This document shows, piece after piece, positions 1 through 9,120 of a DNA stretch of 55,157 nt. The translations under genes were made by a program, and so were the position numbers. The notes under the pieces were generated by a model. The model saw nothing but the letters and a program-made list of their open reading frames with translations. It searched no databases and was not told the DNA's origin. Source of the stretch: Janthinobacterium sp. (lineage in GTDB: Bacteria; Pseudomonadota; Gammaproteobacteria; Burkholderiales; Burkholderiaceae_D); the NCBI GenBank assembly GCA_025356595.1, contig JANXSQ010000159.1:1-55157 (forward strand), given 5' to 3'. The stretch's first letter is position 1. Each line of letters starts with the position of its first letter.

Positions 1-59
1 CGACGCCAGTCAGGCGCTTCGAGGTGGTTTGCCAGGAAATGGAGAGTGTCATCGAGCAT
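1..59 (-). CDS. possible 5' end of a gene leaving the window
   Basis: An open frame on the minus strand begins with an ATG at position 59 and runs off the left edge after 19 codons (begins MLDDTLHFLANHLEA). It lies just beyond the terminator that closes the sdaA operon, which is where a new transcription unit could begin. No convincing ribosome binding site precedes the ATG and the piece is too short to recognise. It could be chance. Confidence 0.25.
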   Translation of the reverse strand, partial: MLDDTLHFLANHLEAPDWR

Positions 60-108
60 CGCCGCGTAGGTTAACAGCTGGCCCGGGCGTTTACAAGCCC
101 AAAATAAA

Positions 109-138
109 AATGCCGTCCAGTCTTAACTGAACGGCATT
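109..138 (-). terminator. intrinsic terminator of the kbl-tdh-sdaA operon
   Basis: The arms AATGCCGT and ACGGCATT enclose an inner CAGT/ACTG stem with a CTTA loop. Read on the minus strand the hairpin is followed by TTTTTATTTT, the classic intrinsic terminator form. It lies about 125 bases after the sdaA stop codon. Confidence 0.8.
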
Positions 139-261
139 ACCTGCCCACAGCCGTCTTTATTCTTGCGAGGGCGCACTATTCAACGTCAGGAAGCAGGCCG
201 CCCCGCCCGGCCCCTGATGGCGCGGGCAGGACAACGCCCCGTCCGGGCCGGAAGCGAGGCT

Positions 262-1671
262 TTAGCAGGCCGCGTGGTTGACGGTGATGACGTGGATGGC
301 CAGGCCGCCCAGCGAGGTTTCCTTGTACTTGTCCTGCATGTCGGCGCCGGTCTGGCGCATGGTTTCGATGACCTCGTCGAGGCTGACGAAATGGGTGCCG
401 TCGCCCTTCAGCGCCAGCGACGCCGCCGTGATGGCCTTCACGGCGCCCATGCCGTTGCGCTCGATGCAGGGGATTTGCACCAGTCCGCCGATCGGGTCGC
501 AGGTCATGCCGAGGTGGTGTTCGATGCCGATCTCGGCGGCGTTTTCGATCTGTTCGTTGCTACCGCCCAGCGCGGCGACGAGTCCGGCCGCCGCCATTGC
601 GCAGGCCACGCCGACTTCGCCCTGGCAGCCGATTTCGGCGCCCGAGATCGACGCGTTGCGCTTGCACAGCATGCCGATGGCCGCCGAGGTCAGCATGAAT
701 TTGCGCACGCCGGCCACCGGGTCGCTCGGGTGGCAGTCCTCCGCGTAGTAGCGCAGCACGGCCGGGATGATGCCGGCGGCGCCGTTCGTTGGCGCCGTGA
801 CGACCCGCCCGCCGGCGGCGTTTTCCTCATTCACCGCCATCGCGTACAGGCTCACCTGGTGGATGGCGTCGTGCGGCAGGTCGTTGGCGCGGTCGTCCGA
901 AGCCTTGGCGTCCTGCGCGCTGCGCCATAGTTTGGCGGCGCGGCGCTTGACGCTCAGGCCGCCCGGCAGCGTGCCGCCCGTTTCCAGGCCGTGGGCGATG
1001 CAGTCGCGCATCACGTGCCAGATCCTGTCGATGCCGGCGTTGAGTTCATCGTTGTCCAGTTTCACGCACTCGTTGGCGCGCAGCATGGCCGGGATCGACA
1101 GACCGCTGGCCTTGCCGTGCGCCAGCAACTGGTTCATCGTGTCGAAGGGATACGGCACCCTGGAGGCCGGCGCCGCGCCCGCCTCGACGGCCTGCAGCTT
1201 GGCGTGGGCCTCGCCGGCGGCGTGGATGAAGCCCCCGCCAACCGAGTAGAACACGCGGTCGATGGCGCTGCCGTCGGCCAGCCTGAGGGTGAAGCGCATG
1301 CCGTTCGGGTGTTCCGGCAGCGATTCCTTCTTGTGCCAGATCAGGCCGCCGGCGGCCGTGAAGGGCACCGCGTGGGTGCCCAGCAATTTCAGCTCGCCGG
1401 CCGCCTCGACCGCGGCCAGCATCGCGTCGACCTGGTCGGGCGCGACGCCCTGCGGCGTTTCGCCCATCAGGCCGAGGATGACGGCCTTGTCGGTGGCGTG
1501 GCCGACGCCGGTCAGCGCCAGCGAACCATACAGCGCCACCTCGACGCCGACGGCCCGCTCCAAGGGAGCGCATTCAATCAGGAAGCGGCGCGCCGCGACC
1601 ATCGGTCCCACGGTGTGGGAACTCGACGGCCCGATGCCGATTTTAAACAGATCAAATACGCTCATGTCCAT
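262..1671 (-). CDS. sdaA: L-serine ammonia-lyase (single-chain, iron-sulfur type)
   Basis: This 469-residue protein deaminates L-serine to pyruvate and ammonia in the cytoplasm. Its length is usual for the fused form carrying both alpha and beta domains. The start [18 protein letters not shown] is the family's N-terminal signature. Cysteines that would hold the 4Fe-4S cluster occur in the C-terminal half, in the LCKRNAS, GCQGEVG and TCDPIGG segments. It is the last gene of an operon with kbl and tdh, 42 bases after tdh, so threonine-derived glycine and serine catabolism are probably expressed together. ATGs at codons 1 and 3 are both possible starts and neither has a strong Shine-Dalgarno sequence. 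Confidence 0.95.
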   Translation of the reverse strand: MDMSVFDLFKIGIGPSSSHTVGPMVAARRFLIECAPLERAVGVEVALYGSLALTGVGHATDKAVILGLMGETPQGVAPDQVDAMLAAVEAAGELKLLGTHAVPFTAAGGLIWHKKESLPEHPNGMRFTLRLADGSAIDRVFYSVGGGFIHAAGEAHAKLQAVEAGAAPASRVPYPFDTMNQLLAHGKASGLSIPAMLRANECVKLDNDELNAGIDRIWHVMRDCIAHGLETGGTLPGGLSVKRRAAKLWRSAQDAKASDDRANDLPHDAIHQVSLYAMAVNEENAAGGRVVTAPTNGAAGIIPAVLRYYAEDCHPSDPVAGVRKFMLTSAAIGMLCKRNASISGAEIGCQGEVGVACAMAAAGLVAALGGSNEQIENAAEIGIEHHLGMTCDPIGGLVQIPCIERNGMGAVKAITAASLALKGDGTHFVSLDEVIETMRQTGADMQDKYKETSLGGLAIHVITVNHAAC

Positions 1672-1713
1672 TGGATAGTCTCTTATTTATATGTTTTTTT
1701 GGTTTGCCTTGAA

Positions 1714-2661
1714 TCAGGCCGCCTTGGCCAGATTCACGTCTATGTTCGCCAGCATGTCGCCGACCAGCTCTTGCAGGCCGACGCGCGCCTTCCAGCCCCA
1801 GTCCGCCGTCGCCCGCGCGTCGTCCAGGCTTTGCGGCCAGCTGTCGGCGATGGCCTGGCGGCTGTCCGGCTGATAGCCGATCTTGAAGTCCGGCACCCGC
1901 TGGACGATGGCTTGCGCCAACTGCTCCGGATTGAAGGACAGGCCGGCGACATTATATGCCGAACGGATCTTGATTTTCTCGGCCGGAGCGTCCATCAGTT
2001 CGATGGTGGCGCGGATGGCGTCGGGCATGTAGATCATCGGCAGCGCGGTCTGCGCGCCCAGGAAGCAGCTATAGCGTTCACCGCGCAGCGCCGCGTGGAA
2101 GATGGCGATGGCGTAGTCGGTGGTGCCGCCGCCCGGGGGCGATTTATAGCTGATGATGCCGGGGTAGCGGATGCTGCGCACGTCGACGCCGTATTTGCTG
2201 AAGTAGTACTCGCACAGGCGCTCGCCGGCCAGCTTGCTGATGCCGTAGATCGTGCTCGGATCCATCACCGTCATTTGCGGCGTGTTCGGGCCGAAGGCGG
2301 CGATGGACGAGGGCCAGAAGATGCGCAGCGGCTTGCCGATTTCGCCCCGCTCGCGCGCCACCTCGAGGATGTTGAGCAGACCGTCCATGTTCAGCGTCCA
2401 GGCTTTCAGCGGCGCCTGTTCGCCGGTGGCCGAGAGCAGCGCCGCCAGTTGGTAGACCTGGGTGATGTTTTCCTGCGCGACGAGGGCGGCCAGGCCGGCC
2501 CTGTCGAGCACGTCGAGGCGGGTGTAGCGCGCCGCGTTGTAGACGTTGGCGGCGCCGATGTCGCCCGCGATGACGTTTTCCGCGCCGTGCTGGGCGGCCA
2601 GGGCGCCCACCAGTTCACTACCGATTTGGCCGTTCGCGCCGATGACTAAGATACGTTCCAT
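1714..2661 (-). CDS. tdh: L-threonine 3-dehydrogenase, SDR (epimerase-like) type
   Basis: This 315-residue NAD-dependent enzyme of the short-chain dehydrogenase family oxidises L-threonine to 2-amino-3-ketobutyrate. The N-terminal GANGQIG is the NAD-binding glycine motif, and STIYGISKLAGE contains the Tyr-x3-Lys catalytic pair. This is the epimerase-like threonine dehydrogenase known from Cupriavidus and Flavobacterium, not the zinc alcohol-dehydrogenase type of E. coli. It sits 24 bases after kbl, whose enzyme uses the unstable product, which supports the assignment. A GGAAGA ribosome binding site precedes the ATG. A general NAD-dependent epimerase is the alternative, made unlikely by the kbl neighbour. 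Confidence 0.92.
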   Translation of the reverse strand: MERILVIGANGQIGSELVGALAAQHGAENVIAGDIGAANVYNAARYTRLDVLDRAGLAALVAQENITQVYQLAALLSATGEQAPLKAWTLNMDGLLNILEVARERGEIGKPLRIFWPSSIAAFGPNTPQMTVMDPSTIYGISKLAGERLCEYYFSKYGVDVRSIRYPGIISYKSPPGGGTTDYAIAIFHAALRGERYSCFLGAQTALPMIYMPDAIRATIELMDAPAEKIKIRSAYNVAGLSFNPEQLAQAIVQRVPDFKIGYQPDSRQAIADSWPQSLDDARATADWGWKARVGLQELVGDMLANIDVNLAKAA

Positions 2662-2685
2662 TTTTATTCTTCCCGATGCAGTAAA

Positions 2686-3900
2686 TTATTGAGTCTTCAG
2701 CAGGCCGAGTTCGCGCCCCGCCTGTTCGAACGCCGCCAGCACCGTCACCAGTTGTTCGCGGCTGTGCGCGGCCGACAGCTGCACGCGCACGCGCGCCTGG
2801 CCCATCGGCACCACCGGATAGAAGAAGCCGGTGACCAGCACGCCCAGCTCGTACAGGCGGGCGGCGAATTTCTGCGCCACCGGCGCGTCGAACAGCATCA
2901 CCGGCACCACCGGATGCGTGCCCGGCTTGATGGTGAAGCCGATGCGCTCGATCTCGGCGCGGAAGAAGGCGGTGTTCTCGTGCAGGCGGTCGCGCAGCTC
3001 GGTCGATTTCGACAGGCGCTCGAGCACCGACAGCGAAGCGCCGGCGATGGACGGCGCCAGGGTGTTCGAAAACAGGTAGGGACGCGACTTCTGGCGCAGC
3101 GTGTCGATGATTTCCTTGCGCGCGGAGGTGAAACCGCCCATCGCGCCGCCCAGGGCCTTGCCCAGGGTGCCGGTGATGATGTCGATGCGGCCCATCACAT
3201 TGTGGTGCTCGTGCGTGCCGCGGCCGGTCGCGCCCATGAAGCCGGAGGCGTGGCATTCGTCGATCATGACGAGGGCGTCGTATTTGTCGGCCAGGTCGCA
3301 GATCTTGTCCAGCTGGGCGATCGTGCCGTCCATCGAGAACACGCCGTCGGTGACGATGACCTTATGGCGCTTGCCGGCGGCGACGGCCGCTTGCAGTTGC
3401 ACTTCCAGGTCCGCCATGTCGTTGTGCAGGTAGCGGTAGCGGCCGGCCTTGCACAGGCGGATGCCGTCGATGATGGAGGCGTGGTTCAGGGCGTCGGAGA
3501 TGATCGCGTCCTGCTCGTCGAAGAGCGGTTCGAACACGCCGCCGTTGGCGTCGAAGGCGGCCGCGTAGAGGATCGTGTCGGCGGTGCCGAGGAAGCTGGA
3601 GATGGCTTGCTCGAGCTCCTTGTGCACGGTCTGGGTGCCGCAGATGAAGCGCACCGACGACAGGCCGTAGCCGTATTTCTCCGTCGCCGCGATGGACGCC
3701 TGCTGGGTTTGCAGGTCGCCGGACAGGCCGAGGTAATTATTGGCGCACATATTGATCAGCGTGCGGCCGTCGTCGCACGTCACTTCGGCGCCCTGGCGCG
3801 TGGCGATCACGCGCTCGGACTTGTACAGTCCCTGGCCGCGCAATTGATCCAGATTCTCTTGCAGGCCGCTGAAAAAAGCGTTCTTGGTTTGCTCGCTCAT
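2686..3900 (-). CDS. kbl: 2-amino-3-ketobutyrate CoA ligase (glycine C-acetyltransferase)
   Basis: This 404-residue PLP enzyme splits 2-amino-3-ketobutyrate with CoA into glycine and acetyl-CoA. It shows the alpha-oxoamine synthase pattern: CANNYLGLS near the N-terminus, DECHASGFMG for cofactor binding, and the PLP lysine in TGTLGKALGG. Its length matches E. coli Kbl (about 398 residues). It is the first gene of the kbl-tdh-sdaA operon, with a GAGGA ribosome binding site before the ATG. The XRE-cupin gene is divergent across about 190 bases and is the likely local regulator. Confidence 0.96.
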   Translation of the reverse strand: MSEQTKNAFFSGLQENLDQLRGQGLYKSERVIATRQGAEVTCDDGRTLINMCANNYLGLSGDLQTQQASIAATEKYGYGLSSVRFICGTQTVHKELEQAISSFLGTADTILYAAAFDANGGVFEPLFDEQDAIISDALNHASIIDGIRLCKAGRYRYLHNDMADLEVQLQAAVAAGKRHKVIVTDGVFSMDGTIAQLDKICDLADKYDALVMIDECHASGFMGATGRGTHEHHNVMGRIDIITGTLGKALGGAMGGFTSARKEIIDTLRQKSRPYLFSNTLAPSIAGASLSVLERLSKSTELRDRLHENTAFFRAEIERIGFTIKPGTHPVVPVMLFDAPVAQKFAARLYELGVLVTGFFYPVVPMGQARVRVQLSAAHSREQLVTVLAAFEQAGRELGLLKTQ

Positions 3901-4043
3901 AATTGTCCTCGTCTCTCATGGTGTTGGTGGCCGCTTGACCGATCGCCGCACTCTGTTGTACCGTAGCCGCGCCTGGATAATTTTTCGAGTTTACACTCAT
4001 TTCCATTGGCACTACAGAAATCCGTTATCTTGAACTAAAATTC

Positions 4044-4058
4044 AATATAGTGGATATT
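4044..4058. promoter_or_regulatory. candidate operator dyad between kbl and the XRE-cupin gene
   Basis: AATAT and ATATT arms flank the centre AGTGG in an AT-rich patch of the divergent kbl/XRE-cupin intergenic region. A dyad here would suit binding by the adjacent helix-turn-helix regulator and control of both directions. The arms are short and AT-rich, so chance is possible. Confidence 0.3.
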
Positions 4059-4093
4059 ACCCAAGCCCATTGAACTTTGCAAGCCTCGCCCCG

Positions 4094-4669
4094 ATGAAAA
4101 CTACCGTTTCGACCAATTCCCCTCCCGAAGTGGGCGCCACGCTGCAAAGGCTGCGCCTGGCGCGCGGCCTGACGCTGGAGGATTTGTCGCGCATCGCGGG
4201 GGTGTCGAAGTCGATGCTGTCGCAGATCGAGCGGGAAAAAGCCAATCCCACCATCGCCATCACCTGGCGCCTGGCGAACGCGCTGGGCGTGGCCATCGGC
4301 GAGCTGCTCTCGAGCGCGGAAAAGAGCGTCGAGACCATCCGCGTGCTGGACGCGCACGAGACGCCCACCCTGCCCGGCGACCACGCCGGCTATGTGCTGC
4401 GCATCCTCGGTCCGATGGAGCTGGCGGGCAAGTATGAATGGTATGAGCTGACGCTGGCGCCGGGCGGCGAACTGGTGTCGCAGCCGCACGACCCCGGCAC
4501 CACCGAGCATCTGACCCTGCTGCACGGTTCGATGGAGCTGGAAGTGGGCACGGCCAAGCGCAAGGTAAAGATAGGCGGCACGGCGCGCTATCCGGCCGAC
4601 CAGCACCACGCCATCCGCAACATCGGCAAGGCCGAGGCGAAAGCGCTGCTGGTGGTAATACACCGCTAG
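4094..4669 (+). CDS. XRE-family regulator with C-terminal cupin domain
   Basis: This 191-residue DNA-binding protein has an N-terminal XRE helix-turn-helix (GATLQRLRLARGLTLEDLS, then SKSMLSQIEREKANPT; about residues 15-70). A cupin domain occupies about residues 100-190 and probably senses a small ligand. Proteins of this layout commonly control amino-acid or polyamine catabolic genes. Divergence from kbl-tdh-sdaA suggests it controls threonine/serine catabolism, which is inference from position. The frame can extend upstream to a TTG at 4070; I chose the ATG at 4094, although neither start has a clear ribosome binding site. Confidence 0.88.
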   Translation: MKTTVSTNSPPEVGATLQRLRLARGLTLEDLSRIAGVSKSMLSQIEREKANPTIAITWRLANALGVAIGELLSSAEKSVETIRVLDAHETPTLPGDHAGYVLRILGPMELAGKYEWYELTLAPGGELVSQPHDPGTTEHLTLLHGSMELEVGTAKRKVKIGGTARYPADQHHAIRNIGKAEAKALLVVIHR

Positions 4670-4678
4670 TGCGCCGGG

Positions 4679-4730
4679 CAAAAAAAGGGCGGTGAAGCCG
4701 GCTCAGCGCCCGGCCTCACCGCCCTTTTTT
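4679..4730. terminator. bidirectional intrinsic terminator
   Basis: A strong hairpin (GGGCGGTGA arm paired with TCACCGCCC, continued by GCCGG/CCGGC) is flanked by an A-run on the left and TTTTTT on the right. It can end both the XRE-cupin gene on the plus strand and the MerR-methyltransferase gene on the minus strand, which converge here. Confidence 0.88.
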
Positions 4731-4744
4731 GCTTCCAACAACGG

Positions 4745-6640
4745 TCAAACGGCGGCGCGCACCAGGCGCGTCACGCCGCCCATGCGCAGACCATCGCTGC
4801 GTCCGGCCAGATAGCGTTCGCTCAGTTGCGCCGCGCTGTAGCACTCGACCTGCCTGAATCCCATCTCGCGCAGCATCCCGGCCAGGGCCTGCGGATCGAA
4901 ATAGCTTTTCCAAGGCTCGCCGCGTTCGGCCGCCTTCGCGCTCATCATCTGCACGGCGGTGCGCTGCGCCGGCTCCAGCAAGGCTGGATCGACGCCGAAA
5001 TCGAAGACGATGGCGCTGCCCGGCGCGGCGGCGGCGACGACGCAGCGCAAGGTGCGCAGGATGTCCTCCATCTCCAGGTACATGGTCACGCCCAACCAGG
5101 CGAAGAAGGCCGGCTGGTCGGGACGGAAGCCGGCGTCCGCCAGCCCCGCGGCCAGCGTGCCGCGATCGAAATCGATTCCCGCGTAGCGCAGCGCGGCCGG
5201 TTCGGCGATGCCGGCGGCGCCCAGGCGCGCGCGTTTCCAGTTCTGGGTGGCCGGCAGGTCGACCTCGAAGATGCGGCTGTCGTGGCGCGGCGCGCCGCGA
5301 TAGGCGTAGGTGTCGAGGCCCGCGCCGAGCAGCACGTACTGGCGCACGCCGTCCTCCTCCGCGGCGGCCCATTCGTCCTCGGCCAGGCGGCTGCGCACCA
5401 CCAGCGAGGTGCGCAGCGCCGTCGACATCGGGTCGCGGTAGCGGCCGGCGGCGACGCTGGCGCGCAGGGCCTCCGCCTCGGCGGCGCCGAGAATCGTCAG
5501 GGCCAGCGGGTCCTCGAACACCAGCGGCGCGTCCAGCAATTGATGCGCGGCGCGCAGCACGGCCACCATGTGGGCGCTCGGCTTCGGTCCCGCCGCCTCT
5601 TCCTCCGGCGGGCGGTGCAGGTACATGATGGCCTGCTGGACGAACGCGATCAGGCGGGCGTCAACGCCGATGCCGCTCGACAGATCCGGTTCGACGTGGA
5701 AGGCGGCGCGCACCTTGGCGAGCAGGGCGCCGTCCTCGCCGCAGTAGGAGCTGTGGAACAAGGCCTCCCAGCGGCGCGCCAGGACCTGCACCGCCGCCTC
5801 GTCCAGGCCCGCCCCGGCATCCATTTGCCGGCGCAGGGCGGCGATCAGCGGCGGCCATTGCGCCGCATTCTCCAGCATGCGCAAGCGCACCCGCGCCGCT
5901 TCGTCCGGCGTCATGTGGCGCGCGAACAGGGCCGCGCGCAGGCCGGCGACGGCCTCCTGCACCCAGGCCGCCATGGCCTCGCTGACGCCGCTGATGTGGC
6001 GCAGGCGCGCCTCGTTCTTCTGCATGGTTTGAACCTTGAGCGCCCGGCCGATGTCGCCGCCCACGCTCTGGTCGAGCAAGTGCATCCAGCGCCGCGCCAG
6101 CGCCTGCGCCGCCGCGCCGCCGGCCGGCGTGGCCTGTTCGAGCGCGGCGCCGACTTCGCCGATGAGCGCCCTCCAGGCGCCGTCCAGGCCGGGGCCGGCG
6201 CCGTCCTTGCGCGCGCGCAGGGCCGCCAGTTCGTTTGCTGAAAAGTATTTTTCGTACATGGTCATTTTCTCCAGGATGGTGAGCCAATCGGCGATGGTGG
6301 TTTCCCGCCCGTCCTCCAGTTCCCGCCGCATGCGCCGCAGGCGCTTGGCCAGGCGCTGGCCGCGCTGCACCTGGGCGTCGACGGCGGCGATCTGCCGGGT
6401 GACGACCTCGAGCGGCGCCAGGCCGTTCTCGTCGAGCAGGGCGCCGATGTCGGCCAGCGAACAATCGAGTTGCTTGAGCGCGAGGATGCGGTGCAGGCGC
6501 AGCACGTCGTCCTGGTTGTACAGGCGAAAGCCGCTGGCGGAGCGGGCCGATGGGGAAAGCAGGCCGATGCCGTCGTAATGGTGCAGAGTGCGCACCGTCA
6601 ATGCGGCCCGCTTCGCCAGTTCTCCAATTTTCAACAACAT
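4745..6640 (-). CDS. MerR regulator - TipAS-like - SAM methyltransferase fusion
   Basis: This 631-residue protein joins parts that are normally separate. Residues 1-70 are a MerR winged helix (LLKIGELAKRAALTVRTLHHY, then GFRLYNQDDV), followed by a dimerisation coiled coil to about 125. Residues 130-210 and about 225-345 resemble two TipAS-like ligand-binding helical bundles. Residues 355-631 form a leucine-carboxyl-methyltransferase-type SAM enzyme (PPM1/TIGR00027 family), with VLLGAGLDTYAYR (436-448) as SAM-binding motif and DLPATQNWKR (461-470) as family motif. The frame is intact, with no sign that two genes were joined by error. I chose the ATG at 6640 because GGAGGAAG sits just upstream; the frame extends eight codons further. 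A MerR-type promoter lies before it, implying autoregulation. The methyl acceptor is unknown. Confidence 0.88.
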   Translation of the reverse strand: MLLKIGELAKRAALTVRTLHHYDGIGLLSPSARSASGFRLYNQDDVLRLHRILALKQLDCSLADIGALLDENGLAPLEVVTRQIAAVDAQVQRGQRLAKRLRRMRRELEDGRETTIADWLTILEKMTMYEKYFSANELAALRARKDGAGPGLDGAWRALIGEVGAALEQATPAGGAAAQALARRWMHLLDQSVGGDIGRALKVQTMQKNEARLRHISGVSEAMAAWVQEAVAGLRAALFARHMTPDEAARVRLRMLENAAQWPPLIAALRRQMDAGAGLDEAAVQVLARRWEALFHSSYCGEDGALLAKVRAAFHVEPDLSSGIGVDARLIAFVQQAIMYLHRPPEEEAAGPKPSAHMVAVLRAAHQLLDAPLVFEDPLALTILGAAEAEALRASVAAGRYRDPMSTALRTSLVVRSRLAEDEWAAAEEDGVRQYVLLGAGLDTYAYRGAPRHDSRIFEVDLPATQNWKRARLGAAGIAEPAALRYAGIDFDRGTLAAGLADAGFRPDQPAFFAWLGVTMYLEMEDILRTLRCVVAAAAPGSAIVFDFGVDPALLEPAQRTAVQMMSAKAAERGEPWKSYFDPQALAGMLREMGFRQVECYSAAQLSERYLAGRSDGLRMGGVTRLVRAAV

Positions 6641-6662
6641 CGTCGCTTCCTCCATGCAGGAC

Positions 6663-6693
6663 ATCGTAAATCCTCACCCTGCGTCAGGATCAA
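6663..6693 (-). promoter_or_regulatory. MerR-type promoter/operator of the methyltransferase fusion
   Basis: On the minus strand a -35 TTGATC (6693-6688) and a -10 TACGAT (6668-6663) are separated by 19 bases, the over-long spacer typical of promoters activated by MerR proteins. Within the spacer and -35, ATCCTGAC and GTGAGGAT form a near-perfect dyad around GCAGG (6670-6690), as expected for a MerR operator. The ribosome binding site and ATG of the fusion gene follow directly. Confidence 0.7.
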
Positions 6694-6726
6694 GGAAAAA
6701 ATGCCATTTGCCATTGTAATGGGCGT

Positions 6727-6756
6727 AAAAAAAGGCGGGCGATGGTTCCGCCCGCC
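6727..6756 (-). terminator. intrinsic terminator of the prolyl oligopeptidase gene
   Basis: The arms GGCGGGCG (6734-6741) and CGCCCGCC (6749-6756) form a GC stem, with seven A on the plus strand at 6727-6733 that read as seven T at the end of the minus-strand transcript. It lies 20 bases after the peptidase stop codon. Confidence 0.88.
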
Positions 6757-6776
6757 CCCTTCCCGATTGCCTCGGC

Positions 6777-8954
6777 TTATTGCGCGGCCACCTTGGCCGG
6801 TTCGCTCATGCGCAGGGCGCGGCTGAGGAAGCCCCAGCGGTCCGCCACCTCCTCGATCACTTTCGCGGTCGGCTTGCCGGCGCCATGGCCGGCCTTGCTG
6901 TCGATGCGGATCAGCATCGGCGCCGGGCCGCCCTGCGCCGCTTGCGCCGCCGCCGCGAACTTGAAGCTGTGCGCCGGCACGACGCGGTCGTCATGGTCGG
7001 CGGTGGTGATCATCGTGGCCGGATAGCAAAGCCCCTTCTTCAGGTTGTGCAGCGGCGAATAGGCCATCAGCGCCTTGAACTCCTCGGCGTTGTCGGACGA
7101 GCCGTAGTCCGAGGTCCAGGCCCAGCCGATGGTGAACTTGTGGAAGCGCAGCATGTCGAGCACGCCCACCTGCGGAACGGCCGCGGCGAACAGCTCGGGA
7201 CGCTGGGTCAGGGCCGCGCCCACCAGCAGGCCGCCGTTGCTGCCGCCGCCGATCGCCAGTTTCGCCGGCGAGCTGACCTTGTTGGCCACCAGCCATTCGG
7301 CCGCGCCGATGAAGTCGTCGAAGACGTTTTGCTTTTGCAGCTTGGTGCCGGCCGTGTGCCAGGCTTCGCCGTACTCGCCGCCGCCGCGCAGATTGGCCAT
7401 CACGTACACGCCGCCCATTTCCACCCAGGCCAGGTTGGCCACCGAGAAGCTCGGCGTCAGCGAGACGTTGAAGCCGCCGTAGCCGTACAGATAGGTCGGA
7501 TTGTTGCCGTCGAGTTTCATGCCCTTCTTGGCGACGATGAACATCGGCACCTTGGTGCCGTCGCGGCTGGTGAAGAATTGCTGGCGCGTCTCATAGGCGT
7601 TCGGGTCGAAATCGACCTTGGGCTGGCGGTAGATGCTGCTCTTGCCGGTCTTCATGTCGTAGCGGTAGACGGTGGCCGGCGTGGTGAAGCTGGTGTAGGA
7701 GTAGAAGGTTTCCGTGTCGCCGCGTTTGCCGCCGAAGCCGCCGGCCGAGCCTATGCCCGGCAAGGCCACTTCGCGCACCAGTTTGCCGTGCAGGTCGAAG
7801 ACCTTCACCTGGCTGCGCGCGTCGCTCAGATAGTCGAGCACCAGTTGCCGGTTGACGATGTTGGCCGACACCAGGGTCTGCGCCGATTCGGCGACGATTT
7901 CCTTCCAGTTGGCCGCTTGCGGGCGGCGCGTGTCGATGGCGATCACGCGCGATTTCGGCGCCTTGTTGTCGGTGGTGAACCAGAACACCGGGCCCTCATT
8001 GTCGATGAAGCTGTAGGAGGCGTCGAAGCCGTCGAGCAAGGTGGCGACCTTGCCGTCGTGTTGGCGCAGATCCTTGAAGAAGACGCGGTTCTTGTGCGCC
8101 GTGCCCTGAGTCGAGGAGATGATCAGGTAGTGGCCGTCGTCGCTCACCTGGCCGGAGAAGCCCCATTCCTTCTGATCGGGACGGTCGTAGACGAGCACGT
8201 CGCTGCTTTGCGGCGTGCCGATCTTATGGAAATACAGTTTCTGGAAGTAATTGATGTCGGCCAGCTTGGTCGCTTCCTTGGGCGCGTCGTAGCGGCTGTA
8301 GAAGAAACCTGTGCTGTCCTTGGTCCATGAGGCGCCGGAGAATTTGACCCATTTCAGCTCGTCGCTGAGGTCCTTGCCGGTGTCGATGTCGCGCACCTTC
8401 CACTCATTCCAGTCGGAACCGGAGGCGGCCGTACCGTAGGCCAGGTATTTGCCGTTCGGGCTCACCGAGGTGCCGGCCAGCGCCACGGTGCCGTCGGCGG
8501 CCAGGGTGTTCGGGTCGAGCAGCAGGCGCGGCGTGTCGTCCAGGCTTTTCAGGGTGTACAGCACGGACTGGTTTTGCAGGCCGTCGTTGCGGCTGTAGAA
8601 ATAGCGTCCGCCTTCCTTGAAGGGCACGCTGAAACGCTCGTAGTTCCACAGCTTGGTCAGGCGCTGCTTGATCGCCTCGCGACCGGGAATCTGGCCCAGG
8701 TAGGATTGCGTCAGCTTGTTCTGGGCCACGACCCAGTCCTGTGTTTCGGCGCTGTTGGCGTCTTCCAGCCAGCGGTAGGGATCGGCGACTTGGGTGCCGT
8801 GGTAGTTGTCTTGCTGGTCGACTTTTTTGCTGTCCGGATAGTTCACCGGACCGTTGCCGATGCCGAAGGCGGAGGCTGGGCAGCTTTGCGCCAGCGCGTT
8901 GCCGCCGAGGCCGGCGATCAGGCTGAGGATGAGGGTGGCGCTACGTAATTGCAT
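6777..8954 (-). CDS. secreted prolyl oligopeptidase family serine peptidase (S9A)
   Basis: This 725-residue enzyme starts with a Sec signal peptide (LRSATLILSLIAGLGGNALA, cleavage about residue 22) and is therefore probably periplasmic or exported. An N-terminal beta-propeller region (about 40-450) opens with the family motif YPDSKKVDQQDNYHGTQVADPYRWLED. The alpha/beta-hydrolase domain follows, with catalytic Ser in GGGSNGG (about residue 572), Asp in TADHDDRV (about 655) and His in KAGHGAG (about 690). The family cleaves short peptides after proline. The gene is monocistronic, with its own terminator. Confidence 0.95.
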   Translation of the reverse strand: MQLRSATLILSLIAGLGGNALAQSCPASAFGIGNGPVNYPDSKKVDQQDNYHGTQVADPYRWLEDANSAETQDWVVAQNKLTQSYLGQIPGREAIKQRLTKLWNYERFSVPFKEGGRYFYSRNDGLQNQSVLYTLKSLDDTPRLLLDPNTLAADGTVALAGTSVSPNGKYLAYGTAASGSDWNEWKVRDIDTGKDLSDELKWVKFSGASWTKDSTGFFYSRYDAPKEATKLADINYFQKLYFHKIGTPQSSDVLVYDRPDQKEWGFSGQVSDDGHYLIISSTQGTAHKNRVFFKDLRQHDGKVATLLDGFDASYSFIDNEGPVFWFTTDNKAPKSRVIAIDTRRPQAANWKEIVAESAQTLVSANIVNRQLVLDYLSDARSQVKVFDLHGKLVREVALPGIGSAGGFGGKRGDTETFYSYTSFTTPATVYRYDMKTGKSSIYRQPKVDFDPNAYETRQQFFTSRDGTKVPMFIVAKKGMKLDGNNPTYLYGYGGFNVSLTPSFSVANLAWVEMGGVYVMANLRGGGEYGEAWHTAGTKLQKQNVFDDFIGAAEWLVANKVSSPAKLAIGGGSNGGLLVGAALTQRPELFAAAVPQVGVLDMLRFHKFTIGWAWTSDYGSSDNAEEFKALMAYSPLHNLKKGLCYPATMITTADHDDRVVPAHSFKFAAAAQAAQGGPAPMLIRIDSKAGHGAGKPTAKVIEEVADRWGFLSRALRMSEPAKVAAQ

Positions 8955-9120
8955 GGGTGTTCCGTTTCATCGATGAGCAGGTCGAGATGGCGGCCCGAGG
9001 CGGCGCCGCCGTTGCTGGTCAGGAGGCGGTGGGAGGGAATCCGACCACTTCTTTCGCCGATGAAATCATAGCGCGTATCGTGGCTTTTAAAGCACAATTA
9101 TATAAGAGTTAAACCGTATA

